This document shows positions 6,841 through 16,616 of a DNA stretch of 64,000 nucleotides, piece after piece. Every line of letters begins with the position of its first letter. The first letter of the stretch is position 1. The stretch is from Gammaproteobacteria bacterium (lineage in GTDB: Bacteria > Pseudomonadota > Gammaproteobacteria > HTCC5015), in contig JACDDA010000001.1 of NCBI GenBank assembly GCA_013817245.1, forward strand, positions 1 through 64,000, in the 5' to 3' direction. A program made the position numbers and the translations under genes. A model generated the notes under the pieces. The model was not told the origin of the DNA. It worked only from the letters and a program-made list of their open reading frames with translations, and did not search any database.

Positions 6841-9800
6841 TGACAAAGTTCTCCCCTGCTTCTTGCTTGGCATAACGCACTGGCAGCAACTTGCCTAACT
6901 GCTCAATACTTTTATCGATCCAACCATTAAATATACCGGTGGATAATAATTCGAGATTTTTCTCATAGACTGCAATTGCTTTTTCTTCGAAAGGATACGC
7001 TTGTTCTTCTAAGACCAACTGATACTGCTCTAACTCCAACTCATCTAAATTCTTAGGGCGCTCAGAATTAAGCAGATCGACACTAAATTGATAATAGATG
7101 CCCGCAATTTGATAAGTTGCCGCAGCAATCACTTCAGCTACACCATACTCGGTAAGCTCGCTATAAGCTTTAATAGCTTTTTGCATTTTTTCTTTTTTAA
7201 CCGCCAAGGTTTTTTGGAATGGTTCTTTTAATGGCGATTCTTTGAACACTTGTAAAATCGGTTCATTTAATACAAACGCAGATTTAGCGGCCAAATACTT
7301 TGTACGGTCGGTGCGTTCACTGCCCGCGGTTTTATCAACGCGCACAATTTCTTTTAGCATGTCGGTGTAATTATTTGTTTTACCGGTTTTTTGATACAAC
7401 TGAGCAATGTGATAACGCGCTTCCACTGCGTCCTCTACAGGCTTCGGATAATTTTTCACGAAACGCTCATAACGAGAAATTGCTGTGTCTAATTGCCCTG
7501 CTTTTTCATAAAACTCAGCGGACAATGTCATCGCTTCTTTTTTCACAGCAGGCTCTACTGCTTGCTCTGCAATTCGGTCATATTCCAACGCCGCTTCCGC
7601 TAATTTGCCATTTTTTTGATAAACGTAAGCTAATTTTGTAGTCACATCAAATTGCAATTTATGACTGGCGAATTGTTGACGAAAGCCACTTAATACGACG
7701 GTTGCCCGATCCCATTTTTCTGCAGTAATTAAAATAACTGCGGCGTCATATTCAGCATTGGGGCGAATTTTTGAATCTGGCGCCAATTGTCCTATGCGCA
7801 TGAAATTATCAACCGCTTTGTCAATCTCGCCTTTATCTTTTAATACTTCCGCTTGCTTATAAATGGAAGCAGCATAATTATCTACGACAATTAAACGACG
7901 CTGATCATCTTTGGGCAACAGGTCTAACACCGATTTATAAGACGCTTCGGCTTCATCATAACGCGCTAATTCAAACTTCGAATGTGCAATCACAATCCAG
8001 TTTGCCATTAACAATTTTGCATCTGCTTTAGGATGATCTTTAACGACTTTATCTGCCACATCAATAGCACGATCATACTCTTTCAATGCATACAAATTTT
8101 CCGCCGCATTCGTCAGCACTGCGGGCGCTTCAGGATGGGTAGGAAAAGTATCGCCAAATTGTAAAGAGCTACGAATCATTTCATTATGAGCATTCGCTTG
8201 TTGATGCACGGGCACAACTTTTTCATAATCGCGAAACGCTATAATCGCCGCGTAACCTGCTTCAGCTGATTTTTCATGTGCAGGATAAGCATAGGCAGTT
8301 CGTTCATACTCCACCGACGCTTCTCTATAAGCTTTATTTTCATAGAACAATTCAGCCAATAAGAAATTCATGGCCGGCGCTTGTACATCTTGAGGGAAAG
8401 ACGCTAAAAATTCTCGATACCAGCGAGCCGCTTCAACATACGCCGCTTGCCGTTCTTCCGGCTTTCCGGCGCGCTGCGACAAAGCATGATAATGCTTAGC
8501 CAGATCATTTAGATTGGTTTTAATAAAGGCCAAAATATCAGGGGATTTTTTAATATCATGTTGGCGCCAATAATCACCGTTGATGGCATAACGCGCGGCA
8601 AAATCTCGTTTAGTATCAATAATCAAAATAGGGAAGCGACCTTTGATATAAACATCGATCGTATTCATATGAAATGCTGGTGCTTTTTCGTGCATCGGAT
8701 ATTGATTAATAAAAGTCAAATACGATTCTGCCGCATCAGCATAACGACGTTTTTCTAAAAAGTGATCAGCCAAACTAGCGTAGACCAAATCTTCATAACT
8801 ACGCGGACCGCGAGTTTGGAAATACTCGACGATCGAACTCGGGCCGCCAATGTAGGAAAAAGTTAAACTCATCACGCGTAACGTGTCATCAACGCGCTGA
8901 TATTCGGTTTTATTGGCTTCAGGATTTAAGTGATAACCTGACGCTGTTTTCATATCAAGCAACACTACAAAATCATCAAGTGCTTCGGCATACATGCTTT
9001 GTTTAAATAATGACCAACCGCGTTTAAATAATGATTGATCATAATAAGCAGAAACTTGCCCAATTTTAATGACTTCACCGTAAGCCTTTTCAGCATCCAG
9101 GAATTTGCTACGCACAAAGAAAATTTCACCGCGTCTAAATTGGGTTTCGTCGATATGCCGCGTATTCGGATAAGTTTTAACGATGCGATCAAGAATAACC
9201 ATGGCTTCATCTTGACGGCCAGTTTCTTCATAGGCACGTGCTAATTGATAAAGCACTTCATCATTGCGATCGTAATTAGGATATTTTTCCAACAAGGTTT
9301 TATAAAGATTGATGGCTTGCTCAGTATCGGCGGCGGCTTCTGCACCCGGTATATCACTGCCGGCATTTGCTGCCAACGTTGTTACGCCAGTGGTACGGCG
9401 TTCAAAATCTTTATCTGATTCACCTGGTTGCTGAGGCTTATCATTATTTTTTTGCATCGCCGCGACAATCGGTGAATCTACTGCTGCACTACCTTCACGA
9501 CCTTTGATAACAGTTTTTTCTGCATTACCAGGAAACAATACTTCAAAATCAGCTGAACTTTGTTCGCCCCCAGCCGCAGAAAAAAACTTTTTGGGAGCCG
9601 CTTTAGGCGCGCCCGCAATCAATTTTCCATCCGCACCTAATTCACGATCACGACGCACTTGTTTCACGAATTCATAAGTGCCCGAGCCTTTTTCTAACTG
9701 CAAGTCGGCTAACCGACGCATCGCTTCAGGTGAAGCGGCTGCATCTTCCGGCATTTCTAAAAGAAACTGCTTATAAGCTGACATCGCTTTTTCTAATGAG

Positions 9801-9958
9801 TCTTCAATGATCGGCTCATCAATAACAACTTCTTGGTCACGCAAACTCGCAATACTGTCGCGATAATTAACACCGCCGCCTAAACAGCCCGCACCTAAGG
9901 TCGCAATGACGGTTATAAAACTCACTTTTAAATAGTTTTTATAAGTATCGGTTTTCAT
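6827..9958 (-). CDS. Large TPR lipoprotein (GltD/AgnA-like)
   Basis: A 1043-aa protein with a lipoprotein signal (ATLGAGC, Cys at about 25), an Ala/Pro-rich spacer to about 200, then TPR-like helical repeats to the end (AINLYKTLLEKYPNYDRNDE; AYEETGRQDEAMVILDRIV; EAALEYDRIAEQ). TPR solenoids bind other proteins, so this is probably the main periplasmic or outer-membrane scaffold. It overlaps its upstream neighbour by 4 bp (ATGA). Large TPR proteins of about this size are part of the ancestral Agl/Glt set (GltD). YfgC/BamD-like assembly roles cannot be excluded from TPRs alone, but the ExbB/ExbD/TonB-like neighbours favour an energised machine. Confidence 0.88.
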   Translation of the reverse strand: MKTDTYKNYLKVSFITVIATLGAGCLGGGVNYRDSIASLRDQEVVIDEPIIEDSLEKAMSAYKQFLLEMPEDAAASPEAMRRLADLQLEKGSGTYEFVKQVRRDRELGADGKLIAGAPKAAPKKFFSAAGGEQSSADFEVLFPGNAEKTVIKGREGSAAVDSPIVAAMQKNNDKPQQPGESDKDFERRTTGVTTLAANAGSDIPGAEAAADTEQAINLYKTLLEKYPNYDRNDEVLYQLARAYEETGRQDEAMVILDRIVKTYPNTRHIDETQFRRGEIFFVRSKFLDAEKAYGEVIKIGQVSAYYDQSLFKRGWSLFKQSMYAEALDDFVVLLDMKTASGYHLNPEANKTEYQRVDDTLRVMSLTFSYIGGPSSIVEYFQTRGPRSYEDLVYASLADHFLEKRRYADAAESYLTFINQYPMHEKAPAFHMNTIDVYIKGRFPILIIDTKRDFAARYAINGDYWRQHDIKKSPDILAFIKTNLNDLAKHYHALSQRAGKPEERQAAYVEAARWYREFLASFPQDVQAPAMNFLLAELFYENKAYREASVEYERTAYAYPAHEKSAEAGYAAIIAFRDYEKVVPVHQQANAHNEMIRSSLQFGDTFPTHPEAPAVLTNAAENLYALKEYDRAIDVADKVVKDHPKADAKLLMANWIVIAHSKFELARYDEAEASYKSVLDLLPKDDQRRLIVVDNYAASIYKQAEVLKDKGEIDKAVDNFMRIGQLAPDSKIRPNAEYDAAVILITAEKWDRATVVLSGFRQQFASHKLQFDVTTKLAYVYQKNGKLAEAALEYDRIAEQAVEPAVKKEAMTLSAEFYEKAGQLDTAISRYERFVKNYPKPVEDAVEARYHIAQLYQKTGKTNNYTDMLKEIVRVDKTAGSERTDRTKYLAAKSAFVLNEPILQVFKESPLKEPFQKTLAVKKEKMQKAIKAYSELTEYGVAEVIAAATYQIAGIYYQFSVDLLNSERPKNLDELELEQYQLVLEEQAYPFEEKAIAVYEKNLELLSTGIFNGWIDKSIEQLGKLLPVRYAKQEAGENFVNAIY

Positions 9959-12006
9959 AGCGCAGGTACCGTAGTACTTTTATCCGATTCGGCAGCAACG
10001 GGAGCAACCGATTCAGCAGGGGTTTCTACTGCTTTATCGCGCTCCTCTTTAATAATACTTTGTTGTTGCTTCATTATTTCTTCAGCATCACGCGCTTGTT
10101 TTTTGGTGGCCCGATCGTAACTTTCTGCTAATGCAAAGCGGGCTTTCACGCGATAGTCCGCCAACTTTTGGCGCCGACGATCAAGTTCCATTACGGTAAC
10201 TTTTTCTAAATAACGAGCTTGTTGATCCATTACACCATCAATACGCGTCAACATGGACTGTAAACTAGTGGCATTACGCTGAAACGGTGCCTGATAACCA
10301 TCGTAACTTTGATAAGCCTCTTTCTTTAAACGCACAATTACGGCGTGCTGTGCACGTAGCGTCGCTAATAATTGATCCAATTCTTTTGCGTGTTGGTGCG
10401 TTTGCGCTAATCGTGTGTCGTATTCGGTATTCAAGCTCCAAAAAATACGACCTTTTAAACGAGCAAGCCGCGCCGTTGCATCAGCAACACCCGGCTGTGG
10501 TGGTAATTGACGAATTTTATTTTCTATTTGCTGAAATTGACGCTGCCATTCCAATTCTTCTTTAGTCGACAATGCATAAACATCTCGACGATTTTGTGTG
10601 CTTTGTAACTGTGTTACTAACTGATTACGACGACGTTCAACCCAATTCAACATGGTGTCGAGATAATGGAATCGATCTTCAATGACAGGTAACAACGGTT
10701 GGTAATATTGTTTACGGGTTTTCAACAAATCATCATAAGCTTGCAAACTGCGTTGCCAATCTTGCACATTACGTTTCATTCGACCTAAATCACGATAATT
10801 TTTAATAGAATCATGAAAATCATTACTCGCCATTAAATCGAGCAAATAACGGGTTTCCGGTGCGTCTGGAGTTTTTACCAGTGACTCAATAAAAGAATCG
10901 TTTACTTCATCAGGATCACGCAAGAGTGCATCCCGTAATTTACCTTGCATGATATTTAAGATTGAACTATCGAGCCGGTCAATTTCTTTATCAAATTCTG
11001 CGACTGCTTTGCCATACAAAATCGCGGCGCGGCCATAAGCTTCTAATTTGGAATAAGCAAAAGGTAATGCAAGCAATGATTCTTGCACTGCTGCATCCCG
11101 TGGATCGCGAGCATTCAAAATCGTCCACGGTGTGAGTGCGCGCTTATATTGCCCTTGAGCCGCATCTGCCCAACCCGCGTGCAATAATGTTTTATTCGAA
11201 TACGGTCCGCTTAAACGCACGCGATCGAGATAAGGTCGGCCCAATTGCGGATAGCCTTCTTGCAATAAACGATAACCTAAAGCGACATTTGCTTTATCAC
11301 GTAAAGCATTCATCTCCTCGCCGCCCATGCTAAAGCGACCAATTTGATCCAGTTTTTGTGCGCCATCTTCTAATTTGCCATCCAACATCAAGGCTACGCC
11401 CGTGTTGTAAATGGCGTATGCATCCCACGGTGGTGAACGTACGTTTTTTAATAATTTAACGGCTTCAGGATATTTTTTTTGGGTAATTTGAATTTGGCCG
11501 CCCAACAAATAAATGCGGTCTTCCCATTCTTTGGGTAACTTACCTTTGATTTTGTTATAGGCCTGCAAGGCATTTTCAAAATCACTTTTTTGATAATACA
11601 AACGCGCTAAATGATAAGCCGCGGTATTGCGCGTCTGATCATCTGCTTTGTCGTTATTAATAAGCTTTTCAAGAGCGCGCCCGGTTTTTTGATGCATTCG
11701 AAAAGCGAGTTCGAGTTTACCGGTCGATAGCTCCGCATCATTACGATGTTCCACAAAAGGATCACGGCCAGGTTCATCCAAGCGATAATGCTGAATCAAT
11801 TCAGCGTCCAACCGTACGATGGCATTAAAATAATCTTTGCTATACCAGTAATACAATGCTTCGCCGTAATACAAATCACGTAAAGCCGGCGCTCGTTGTT
11901 CTTGTGCAGACGCAACTAGCATAGACATACATAACGCTAAACCTGCGCCAGCACGAATTGAATATTGCAAAAAAAGATTGTTACAACAGCGCACTGTGAT
12001 TACCAA
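9955..12006 (-). CDS. Exported TPR/coiled-coil protein (GltC-like)
   Basis: A 683-aa protein when read from the TTG at 12006; a GTG at 11994 is an alternative and neither has a clear ribosome binding site. A hydrophobic signal (AGLALCMSMLVASA) precedes a TPR-rich N-terminal half (ALQAYNKIKGKLPKEWEDRI; AVKLLKNVRSPPWDAYAIYN) and a long charged, largely helical C-terminal half (about 430-660) with a Gln/Lys/Glu-rich tail. Length and place before the large TPR gene fit GltC, one of the seven core genes of the Agl/Glt family. The name is inferred; the periplasmic location is better supported. Confidence 0.85.
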   Translation of the reverse strand: MVITVRCCNNLFLQYSIRAGAGLALCMSMLVASAQEQRAPALRDLYYGEALYYWYSKDYFNAIVRLDAELIQHYRLDEPGRDPFVEHRNDAELSTGKLELAFRMHQKTGRALEKLINNDKADDQTRNTAAYHLARLYYQKSDFENALQAYNKIKGKLPKEWEDRIYLLGGQIQITQKKYPEAVKLLKNVRSPPWDAYAIYNTGVALMLDGKLEDGAQKLDQIGRFSMGGEEMNALRDKANVALGYRLLQEGYPQLGRPYLDRVRLSGPYSNKTLLHAGWADAAQGQYKRALTPWTILNARDPRDAAVQESLLALPFAYSKLEAYGRAAILYGKAVAEFDKEIDRLDSSILNIMQGKLRDALLRDPDEVNDSFIESLVKTPDAPETRYLLDLMASNDFHDSIKNYRDLGRMKRNVQDWQRSLQAYDDLLKTRKQYYQPLLPVIEDRFHYLDTMLNWVERRRNQLVTQLQSTQNRRDVYALSTKEELEWQRQFQQIENKIRQLPPQPGVADATARLARLKGRIFWSLNTEYDTRLAQTHQHAKELDQLLATLRAQHAVIVRLKKEAYQSYDGYQAPFQRNATSLQSMLTRIDGVMDQQARYLEKVTVMELDRRRQKLADYRVKARFALAESYDRATKKQARDAEEIMKQQQSIIKEERDKAVETPAESVAPVAAESDKSTTVPAL

Positions 12007-12536
12007 TGCTTAACCTTGATTTGAGGATCAGCAGGATTACCTACCACTTGTATTTCAACAAACTTTGGACCCAACTCTTTATTGATCTCGAACGCTGCTT
12101 TGCGAGTATAACTAGTACCTTCACCCGCCGAACGACCTTTAACAGTGACGGTACCTTGATGTTTGCCAGTGGTCGCATTTCCCGTGTAAAGCCGTTGAAC
12201 GCCTCCTTTTTGCAAGGCCTCCACTTCACGGAAACTGTAAACGTGATTAGCAACTACTTGTGCATCTAAAGTGAAATCCACCGAATCAACTTGAAAGAAT
12301 TCATCTTTGGTGGATAAAGACAAGAAAACAGAGACTTGAGTGGTCGATGGGAAGAGTAACTTCTCTTCTAATAAAGACAGCTCCTGATTAATCTGGATAA
12401 CGTCTTTTTTAAGTGTCTGAACTTGATCATCAATACCTTTAAGTTCTTCACGTCCCGGCGCGCTGGTATCCGCGGCCCAACTCAAGGTGATCACACACAA
12501 GGCTGCAACGCCCACTAATGCACGTATTGAATTCAC
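12000..12536 (-). CDS. Exported protein of unknown function, first gene of the Glt-like operon
   Basis: A 178-aa protein from a GTG start with GGGGGAG seven bases upstream. A signal peptide (ALVGVAALCVITLSWA) precedes a short heptad-like helix at about 32-60 and a beta-rich domain (TTQVSVFLSLSTKDEFFQVDSV; GGVQRLYTGNATTGKHQGTV). I cannot name the family. Its stop codon lies inside the start region of the next gene, so it belongs to the operon and is probably a periplasmic accessory part. Confidence 0.8.
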   Translation of the reverse strand: MNSIRALVGVAALCVITLSWAADTSAPGREELKGIDDQVQTLKKDVIQINQELSLLEEKLLFPSTTQVSVFLSLSTKDEFFQVDSVDFTLDAQVVANHVYSFREVEALQKGGVQRLYTGNATTGKHQGTVTVKGRSAGEGTSYTRKAAFEINKELGPKFVEIQVVGNPADPQIKVKHW

Positions 12537-12699
12537 GTTGTCTCCCCCAGTACGGTACTAACAAATAGCGAGGTTGGTAAACCTTCAGCGCTTTGTTAGT
12601 CAATATACTGACTAATTTTACATTCTGGTTTCAGTCCCACTGCTAACCAGTTGATTTTTAAATGCTAATTGACTTACCAATTTCGCAGAAAGTGAAACT

Positions 12700-14322
12700 C
12701 TACCTGTTTTTTAGGCGTTCCACCAGCCGTCGAGTAGAACTACTCACCGTCGTCGGCATTTTTTCTTGCCCCAACCAAGCGCTCACTGACTTAGCCAAGG
12801 CCTTGCCGTATTCGACACCCCATTGATCAAAAGAATTCAAGCGCCAAATAACCCCCTGCACAAATACTTTATGCTCATATAAAGCTAACAATGCGCCTAA
12901 GCTGAAAGCATCAAGACGCGGTAATATCAGAGCATTGCTACAACGATTACCGGCAAACTGTCGATACACCGCTAAATATTTCGCTTCACCGGGCAATAAT
13001 TCGGTTTCTGCTTCGCTTCTACTTTTACCTTGCATTAAAGCTTCCATCTGCGCCAGCGCGTTAGCTAACAAAAACTGGTGGTGCTGCGGCCAATGTGCAT
13101 CACCTTCCGCAAGCAAAATAAAATCCATAGGAATTTGTTGAGTCCCTTGATGTAGTAATTGAAAAAATGCGTGCTGACCATTCGTGCCGGCTGCGCCCCA
13201 TAACACCGGTCCGGTACTATAATCGACCCATTCTCCTGCACGATCCCAACTCTTACCATTACTCTCCATATCCAGCTGCTGCATATACAAAGGCAGACCC
13301 GCTAAACGTTGAGCGTATGGCAACAACGCATAATTTGTGCAGCCCCAAAAATTGTGCTGCCAAATGCCTAACAAAGCCAAAATAACGGGCATGTTTTTTT
13401 CAATCGGTGCGGTACAAAAATGTTGATCCATCGCATACGCACCGGCTAGAAATTGATCAAATTGCTCAGATCCCACCGCCAGCACTAAAGGCAAACCAAT
13501 ACTGGACCAAATGGAATAACGCCCACCCACCCAATCCCAAAATAAAAAACAATTTTTAGCGGGAATACCAAATTCAATGGCGGCATTCGGCGCGGCGGTA
13601 ACAGCTACAAAATGCTGCGCAAAAGCTTTTGGATCGCTGCCTACTTGCTGCTCAAACCAAGCGCGCGCACCGCGGGCATTGGTTAACGTTTCCAGCGTCG
13701 TAAAACTTTTTGACGATACGATGAATAAAGTATTGCTGGGCTGACAATGAGCCAGCACATCATTTAACTGTGCACTATCAATATTAGAAACAAAAAATAA
13801 AGTTAAATCTGGGCTCGCATAAGGCTGCAATGCAGCATAGGCCATCGAAGGTCCAACATCGGAACCACCAATACCAATATTGACAATATTAGTAATCAAA
13901 TCGCCTTGATAGCCGCGCCATTGACCACTGCGCACCTGCTCAGCAAAGTCATACATTTTCTGACGTGCCGCTACAATCTCTGCGTGCAAACCGTCGGTTG
14001 ATGTCAAATGCGTTTCAGCAGGTACGCGCAAGGCCACATGCAGAACAGGTCGCCCCTCACTATGATTAATGTGCTCGCCGGCAAACATACGGTTACGCCA
14101 GTCTTGCCAAGCAGCATCTTCGACTAATTGATGCAATAAGCTGAGCGTTGGATCATCAATGTGATTTTTAGAATAATCGAGAAATAAACCAGCCGCTTCG
14201 ACACTATATCGTTCCGCTCGCGCGGGGTCTTCTTGAAATAAGCTGCGCAAAGTTCGGTCACGCCACTGCAATTGTTGGGCTTGCAGAGCCTGCCAAGTCG
14301 GTGATTCAGTCAAACGTGACAT
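12700..14322 (-). CDS. pgi: Glucose-6-phosphate isomerase
   Basis: A 540-aa enzyme from the ATG at 14322, close to the 549 aa of E. coli Pgi. It interconverts glucose-6-phosphate and fructose-6-phosphate in the cytoplasm. Family signatures are clear: NIVNIGIGGSDVGPSMAY in the first SIS domain, SSKSFTTLETLTNARGA in the phosphate-binding region, and a C-terminal FDQWGVEYGKALAK. It has no operon partner: a gap separates it from the Glt-like operon, and the panD terminator lies upstream. Confidence 0.97.
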   Translation of the reverse strand: MSRLTESPTWQALQAQQLQWRDRTLRSLFQEDPARAERYSVEAAGLFLDYSKNHIDDPTLSLLHQLVEDAAWQDWRNRMFAGEHINHSEGRPVLHVALRVPAETHLTSTDGLHAEIVAARQKMYDFAEQVRSGQWRGYQGDLITNIVNIGIGGSDVGPSMAYAALQPYASPDLTLFFVSNIDSAQLNDVLAHCQPSNTLFIVSSKSFTTLETLTNARGARAWFEQQVGSDPKAFAQHFVAVTAAPNAAIEFGIPAKNCFLFWDWVGGRYSIWSSIGLPLVLAVGSEQFDQFLAGAYAMDQHFCTAPIEKNMPVILALLGIWQHNFWGCTNYALLPYAQRLAGLPLYMQQLDMESNGKSWDRAGEWVDYSTGPVLWGAAGTNGQHAFFQLLHQGTQQIPMDFILLAEGDAHWPQHHQFLLANALAQMEALMQGKSRSEAETELLPGEAKYLAVYRQFAGNRCSNALILPRLDAFSLGALLALYEHKVFVQGVIWRLNSFDQWGVEYGKALAKSVSAWLGQEKMPTTVSSSTRRLVERLKNR

Positions 14323-14382
14323 CAATTTTAATCATGAAAAATGAAGGTGGAGCATCTTAGCAGTATTGTTCAGAGGCAACAA

Positions 14383-14408
14383 AAAAGCCCCGCTAGTGCG
14401 GGGCTTTT
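14383..14408 (-). terminator. Rho-independent terminator after panD
   Basis: The stem AAAAGCCCCGC / GCGGGGCTTTT (14383-14393 with 14398-14408) has a 4-nt loop and an extended T run on the minus strand. It lies 22 bp after the panD stop and before pgi. Confidence 0.92.
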
Positions 14409-14430
14409 ATAGGATATTAATATTAAGCGT

Positions 14431-14817
14431 TTAAGCAGCTTGTGTAGGAATAGTATTCGCGGTGCGAATAATTTTGTTTTCCAAAGATTGATTTAAATAA
14501 ATTAAAGTGGGTTTATACAATTTCGCTTCAGCAGCATTAAATACCGCATAAGTACAAATAATCACTTTGTCCTGCGGGCTGGCTTTATGCGCGGCCGCGC
14601 CATTCACCGAGATGATACCCGAGCCTTCTTTAGCGCGAATAGCATAGGTGGTGAAACGTTCACCATTTGTAATGTTGTAGATCTGGATCTGCTCGTATTC
14701 ATGAATACCCGCAGCATCCAATAAATTACCATCAATCGCGCAAGAGCCTTCATATTCCAGCTCTGCGTGCGTGACCATAGCTTTATGCAACTTAGCTTTG
14801 AGCAATGTAATTTGCAT
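14431..14817 (-). CDS. panD: Aspartate 1-decarboxylase precursor
   Basis: A 128-aa protein from the ATG at 14817, preceded by a G-rich ribosome binding site (AGGGGGCC); a GTG one codon upstream is also in frame. It makes beta-alanine from aspartate for pantothenate synthesis. The self-cleavage site is present at G24-S25 ([10 protein letters not shown]), the exact position used in E. coli, and gives the pyruvoyl cofactor at the new N-terminus of the alpha chain. It is the last gene of a pan group with panC and panB directly upstream. Confidence 0.97.
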   Translation of the reverse strand: MQITLLKAKLHKAMVTHAELEYEGSCAIDGNLLDAAGIHEYEQIQIYNITNGERFTTYAIRAKEGSGIISVNGAAAHKASPQDKVIICTYAVFNAAEAKLYKPTLIYLNQSLENKIIRTANTIPTQAA

Positions 14818-14898
14818 CACCGGCCCCCTACAACTTTAAGTATTAAAAAAACCAATAGTAAACAGAGTTACTATCAAAGACGGGGCATAATAACTGGT

Positions 14899-15741
14899 TT
14901 AAATCGCAAATTCTAGATTATCAATCAGTCGAGTGGTGCCGAGTCGACCGGCGGCCAAAATCACCAATTGCGCATCCTGTTCATTCGCGGGCGCTAGATC
15001 TTGCGGTCGACAGATTTTCACATAGTCGGGCTGCCAGCCGCTTTTCTTTAAGGCTTTTATCGCATTGGTTTGCAAAACGGGATAATCCCGTCTGCCACTC
15101 ATTACCGCAGCAGCAATTTGCTGTAATGCAGCGTACAACTGTGGCGCTATTTGACGATCTTCCGGACTTAAATATTGATTGCGCGAACTCATCGCTAAGC
15201 CATCTGCTTCGCGCGCCGTATCAACACCGATAATATCCACCGGAAAATTCAGCTGATGCACTAGCTGTTTAATTACTGCTAATTGCTGATAATCTTTTTT
15301 GCCGAAAACAGCGATATCGGGTTGCACCAAATTAAATAATTTCGCAACTATGGTCGCTACGCCATCAAAATGTCCCGGTCGATGTAAACCACATAAACGT
15401 TCTGCCAACGCGCCCGCCTGTACGCGCATTGTTGGTTCGCCCTCGGGATACAAAATTTCAGGTGATGGCGCAAATAATAACGTTGCGCGTTCATTGCGTA
15501 ATTTTTCGCAGTCTTCATTTAAGGTGCGCGGATAGTTTGCAAAATCTTCATTCGGACCAAACTGCAGAGGATTAACAAAAATGCTAACGACGACACGATC
15601 AGCGCGACGCGCTTCTCGCACTAACCGCAAATGACCTTCGTGCAAATTACCCATTGTAGGTACAAAACTAATACTTTCGCCGGCGCGCCGCCAAGCGCGT
15701 AATTGATGGCGCAAAGCGCTCACCTCTTCCACTATACGCAT
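14899..15741 (-). CDS. panC: Pantothenate synthetase
   Basis: A 280-aa enzyme that joins pantoate and beta-alanine with ATP. It shows the nucleotidyltransferase motifs FVPTMGNLHEGH (HIGH-type), VSIFVNPLQFGPNEDF, GKKDYQQLAVI and a KMSKS-like AMSSRNQYLSPEDR. Length matches E. coli PanC (283 aa). It follows panB by 12 bp and precedes panD, so the three are probably co-transcribed. Confidence 0.97.
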   Translation of the reverse strand: MRIVEEVSALRHQLRAWRRAGESISFVPTMGNLHEGHLRLVREARRADRVVVSIFVNPLQFGPNEDFANYPRTLNEDCEKLRNERATLLFAPSPEILYPEGEPTMRVQAGALAERLCGLHRPGHFDGVATIVAKLFNLVQPDIAVFGKKDYQQLAVIKQLVHQLNFPVDIIGVDTAREADGLAMSSRNQYLSPEDRQIAPQLYAALQQIAAAVMSGRRDYPVLQTNAIKALKKSGWQPDYVKICRPQDLAPANEQDAQLVILAAGRLGTTRLIDNLEFAI

Positions 15742-15753
15742 ACTTTAAAACTC

Positions 15754-16596
15754 TTAAGTGAAACTATGTTCGCTGCTAGGAAAACGTTTAGCTTTAACGT
15801 CATTAACGTAAGTTTGTATAGCCGCGCGAATATCACCGCCATTTGCTAAAAAATCTTTGGAAAATTTCGGGCGCTTACCCGGCGTAATCGCCAAAATATC
15901 GTACAACACTAACACTTGACCATCACAATCAGAACCCGCACCAATGCCAATCACCGGCACTTCTACTTGTTGCGTAATTTGCGCAGCCAATGAAGCAGGT
16001 ACCGCTTCCAATAACAACACATCCGCACCCGCGTCTTGTAAACGTTGCGCTTCAATTAACATCGCTTCTGCCGCTGCCGCGTCTCGACCTTGTACGCGAT
16101 AACCACCTAGTTTATGCACCGATTGCGGACGCAAACCTAAATGCGCGCACACCGGAATACCTTCATTCACCAATGCACGAATAATCGCTTCTTGCGCTTG
16201 TGTGCATTCCAACTTCACCATTTGCGCGCCACCTTCTTTCATTAAACGCGCAGCATTTTGCAAAGCAGTATCAATCGACCAATAACTCATAAAAGGCATA
16301 TCAACCATACGCAAACCATGACGGCATTGCGTAGCGACAGCCCGCGCATGATAAATCATGTCATCAACCGACACCGGCAAGGTGCTATCTAAACCCTGGA
16401 TAACATTACCTAAAGAATCGCCGACTAATTGTATATCAACGCCTACATCATCTAATAATGCTGCGAAAGAAGCATCATACGCAGTTAATGCTGCAATTTT
16501 TTCACCACTGCTTTTCATATCACGCAGTGTTTTAACGGTCACAGTACGCTTAATTGGCGCACTATTTGCAGTGCCTTGATAAGGTGATGTGCTCAT
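15754..16596 (-). CDS. panB: 3-methyl-2-oxobutanoate hydroxymethyltransferase
   Basis: A 280-aa TIM-barrel enzyme that makes ketopantoate from ketoisovalerate and methylene-tetrahydrofolate. Motifs include ALTAYDASFAALLDDVGVD, VGDSLGNVIQGLDSTLPVS (metal and substrate site) and VPVIGIGAGSDCDGQVLVL. A GAGG ribosome binding site lies before the ATG. It is the first gene of the pan group and follows the deoxynucleoside kinase gene. Confidence 0.97.
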   Translation of the reverse strand: MSTSPYQGTANSAPIKRTVTVKTLRDMKSSGEKIAALTAYDASFAALLDDVGVDIQLVGDSLGNVIQGLDSTLPVSVDDMIYHARAVATQCRHGLRMVDMPFMSYWSIDTALQNAARLMKEGGAQMVKLECTQAQEAIIRALVNEGIPVCAHLGLRPQSVHKLGGYRVQGRDAAAAEAMLIEAQRLQDAGADVLLLEAVPASLAAQITQQVEVPVIGIGAGSDCDGQVLVLYDILAITPGKRPKFSKDFLANGGDIRAAIQTYVNDVKAKRFPSSEHSFT

Positions 16597-16616
16597 AATA
16601 TTTGCCTCAACAACGT

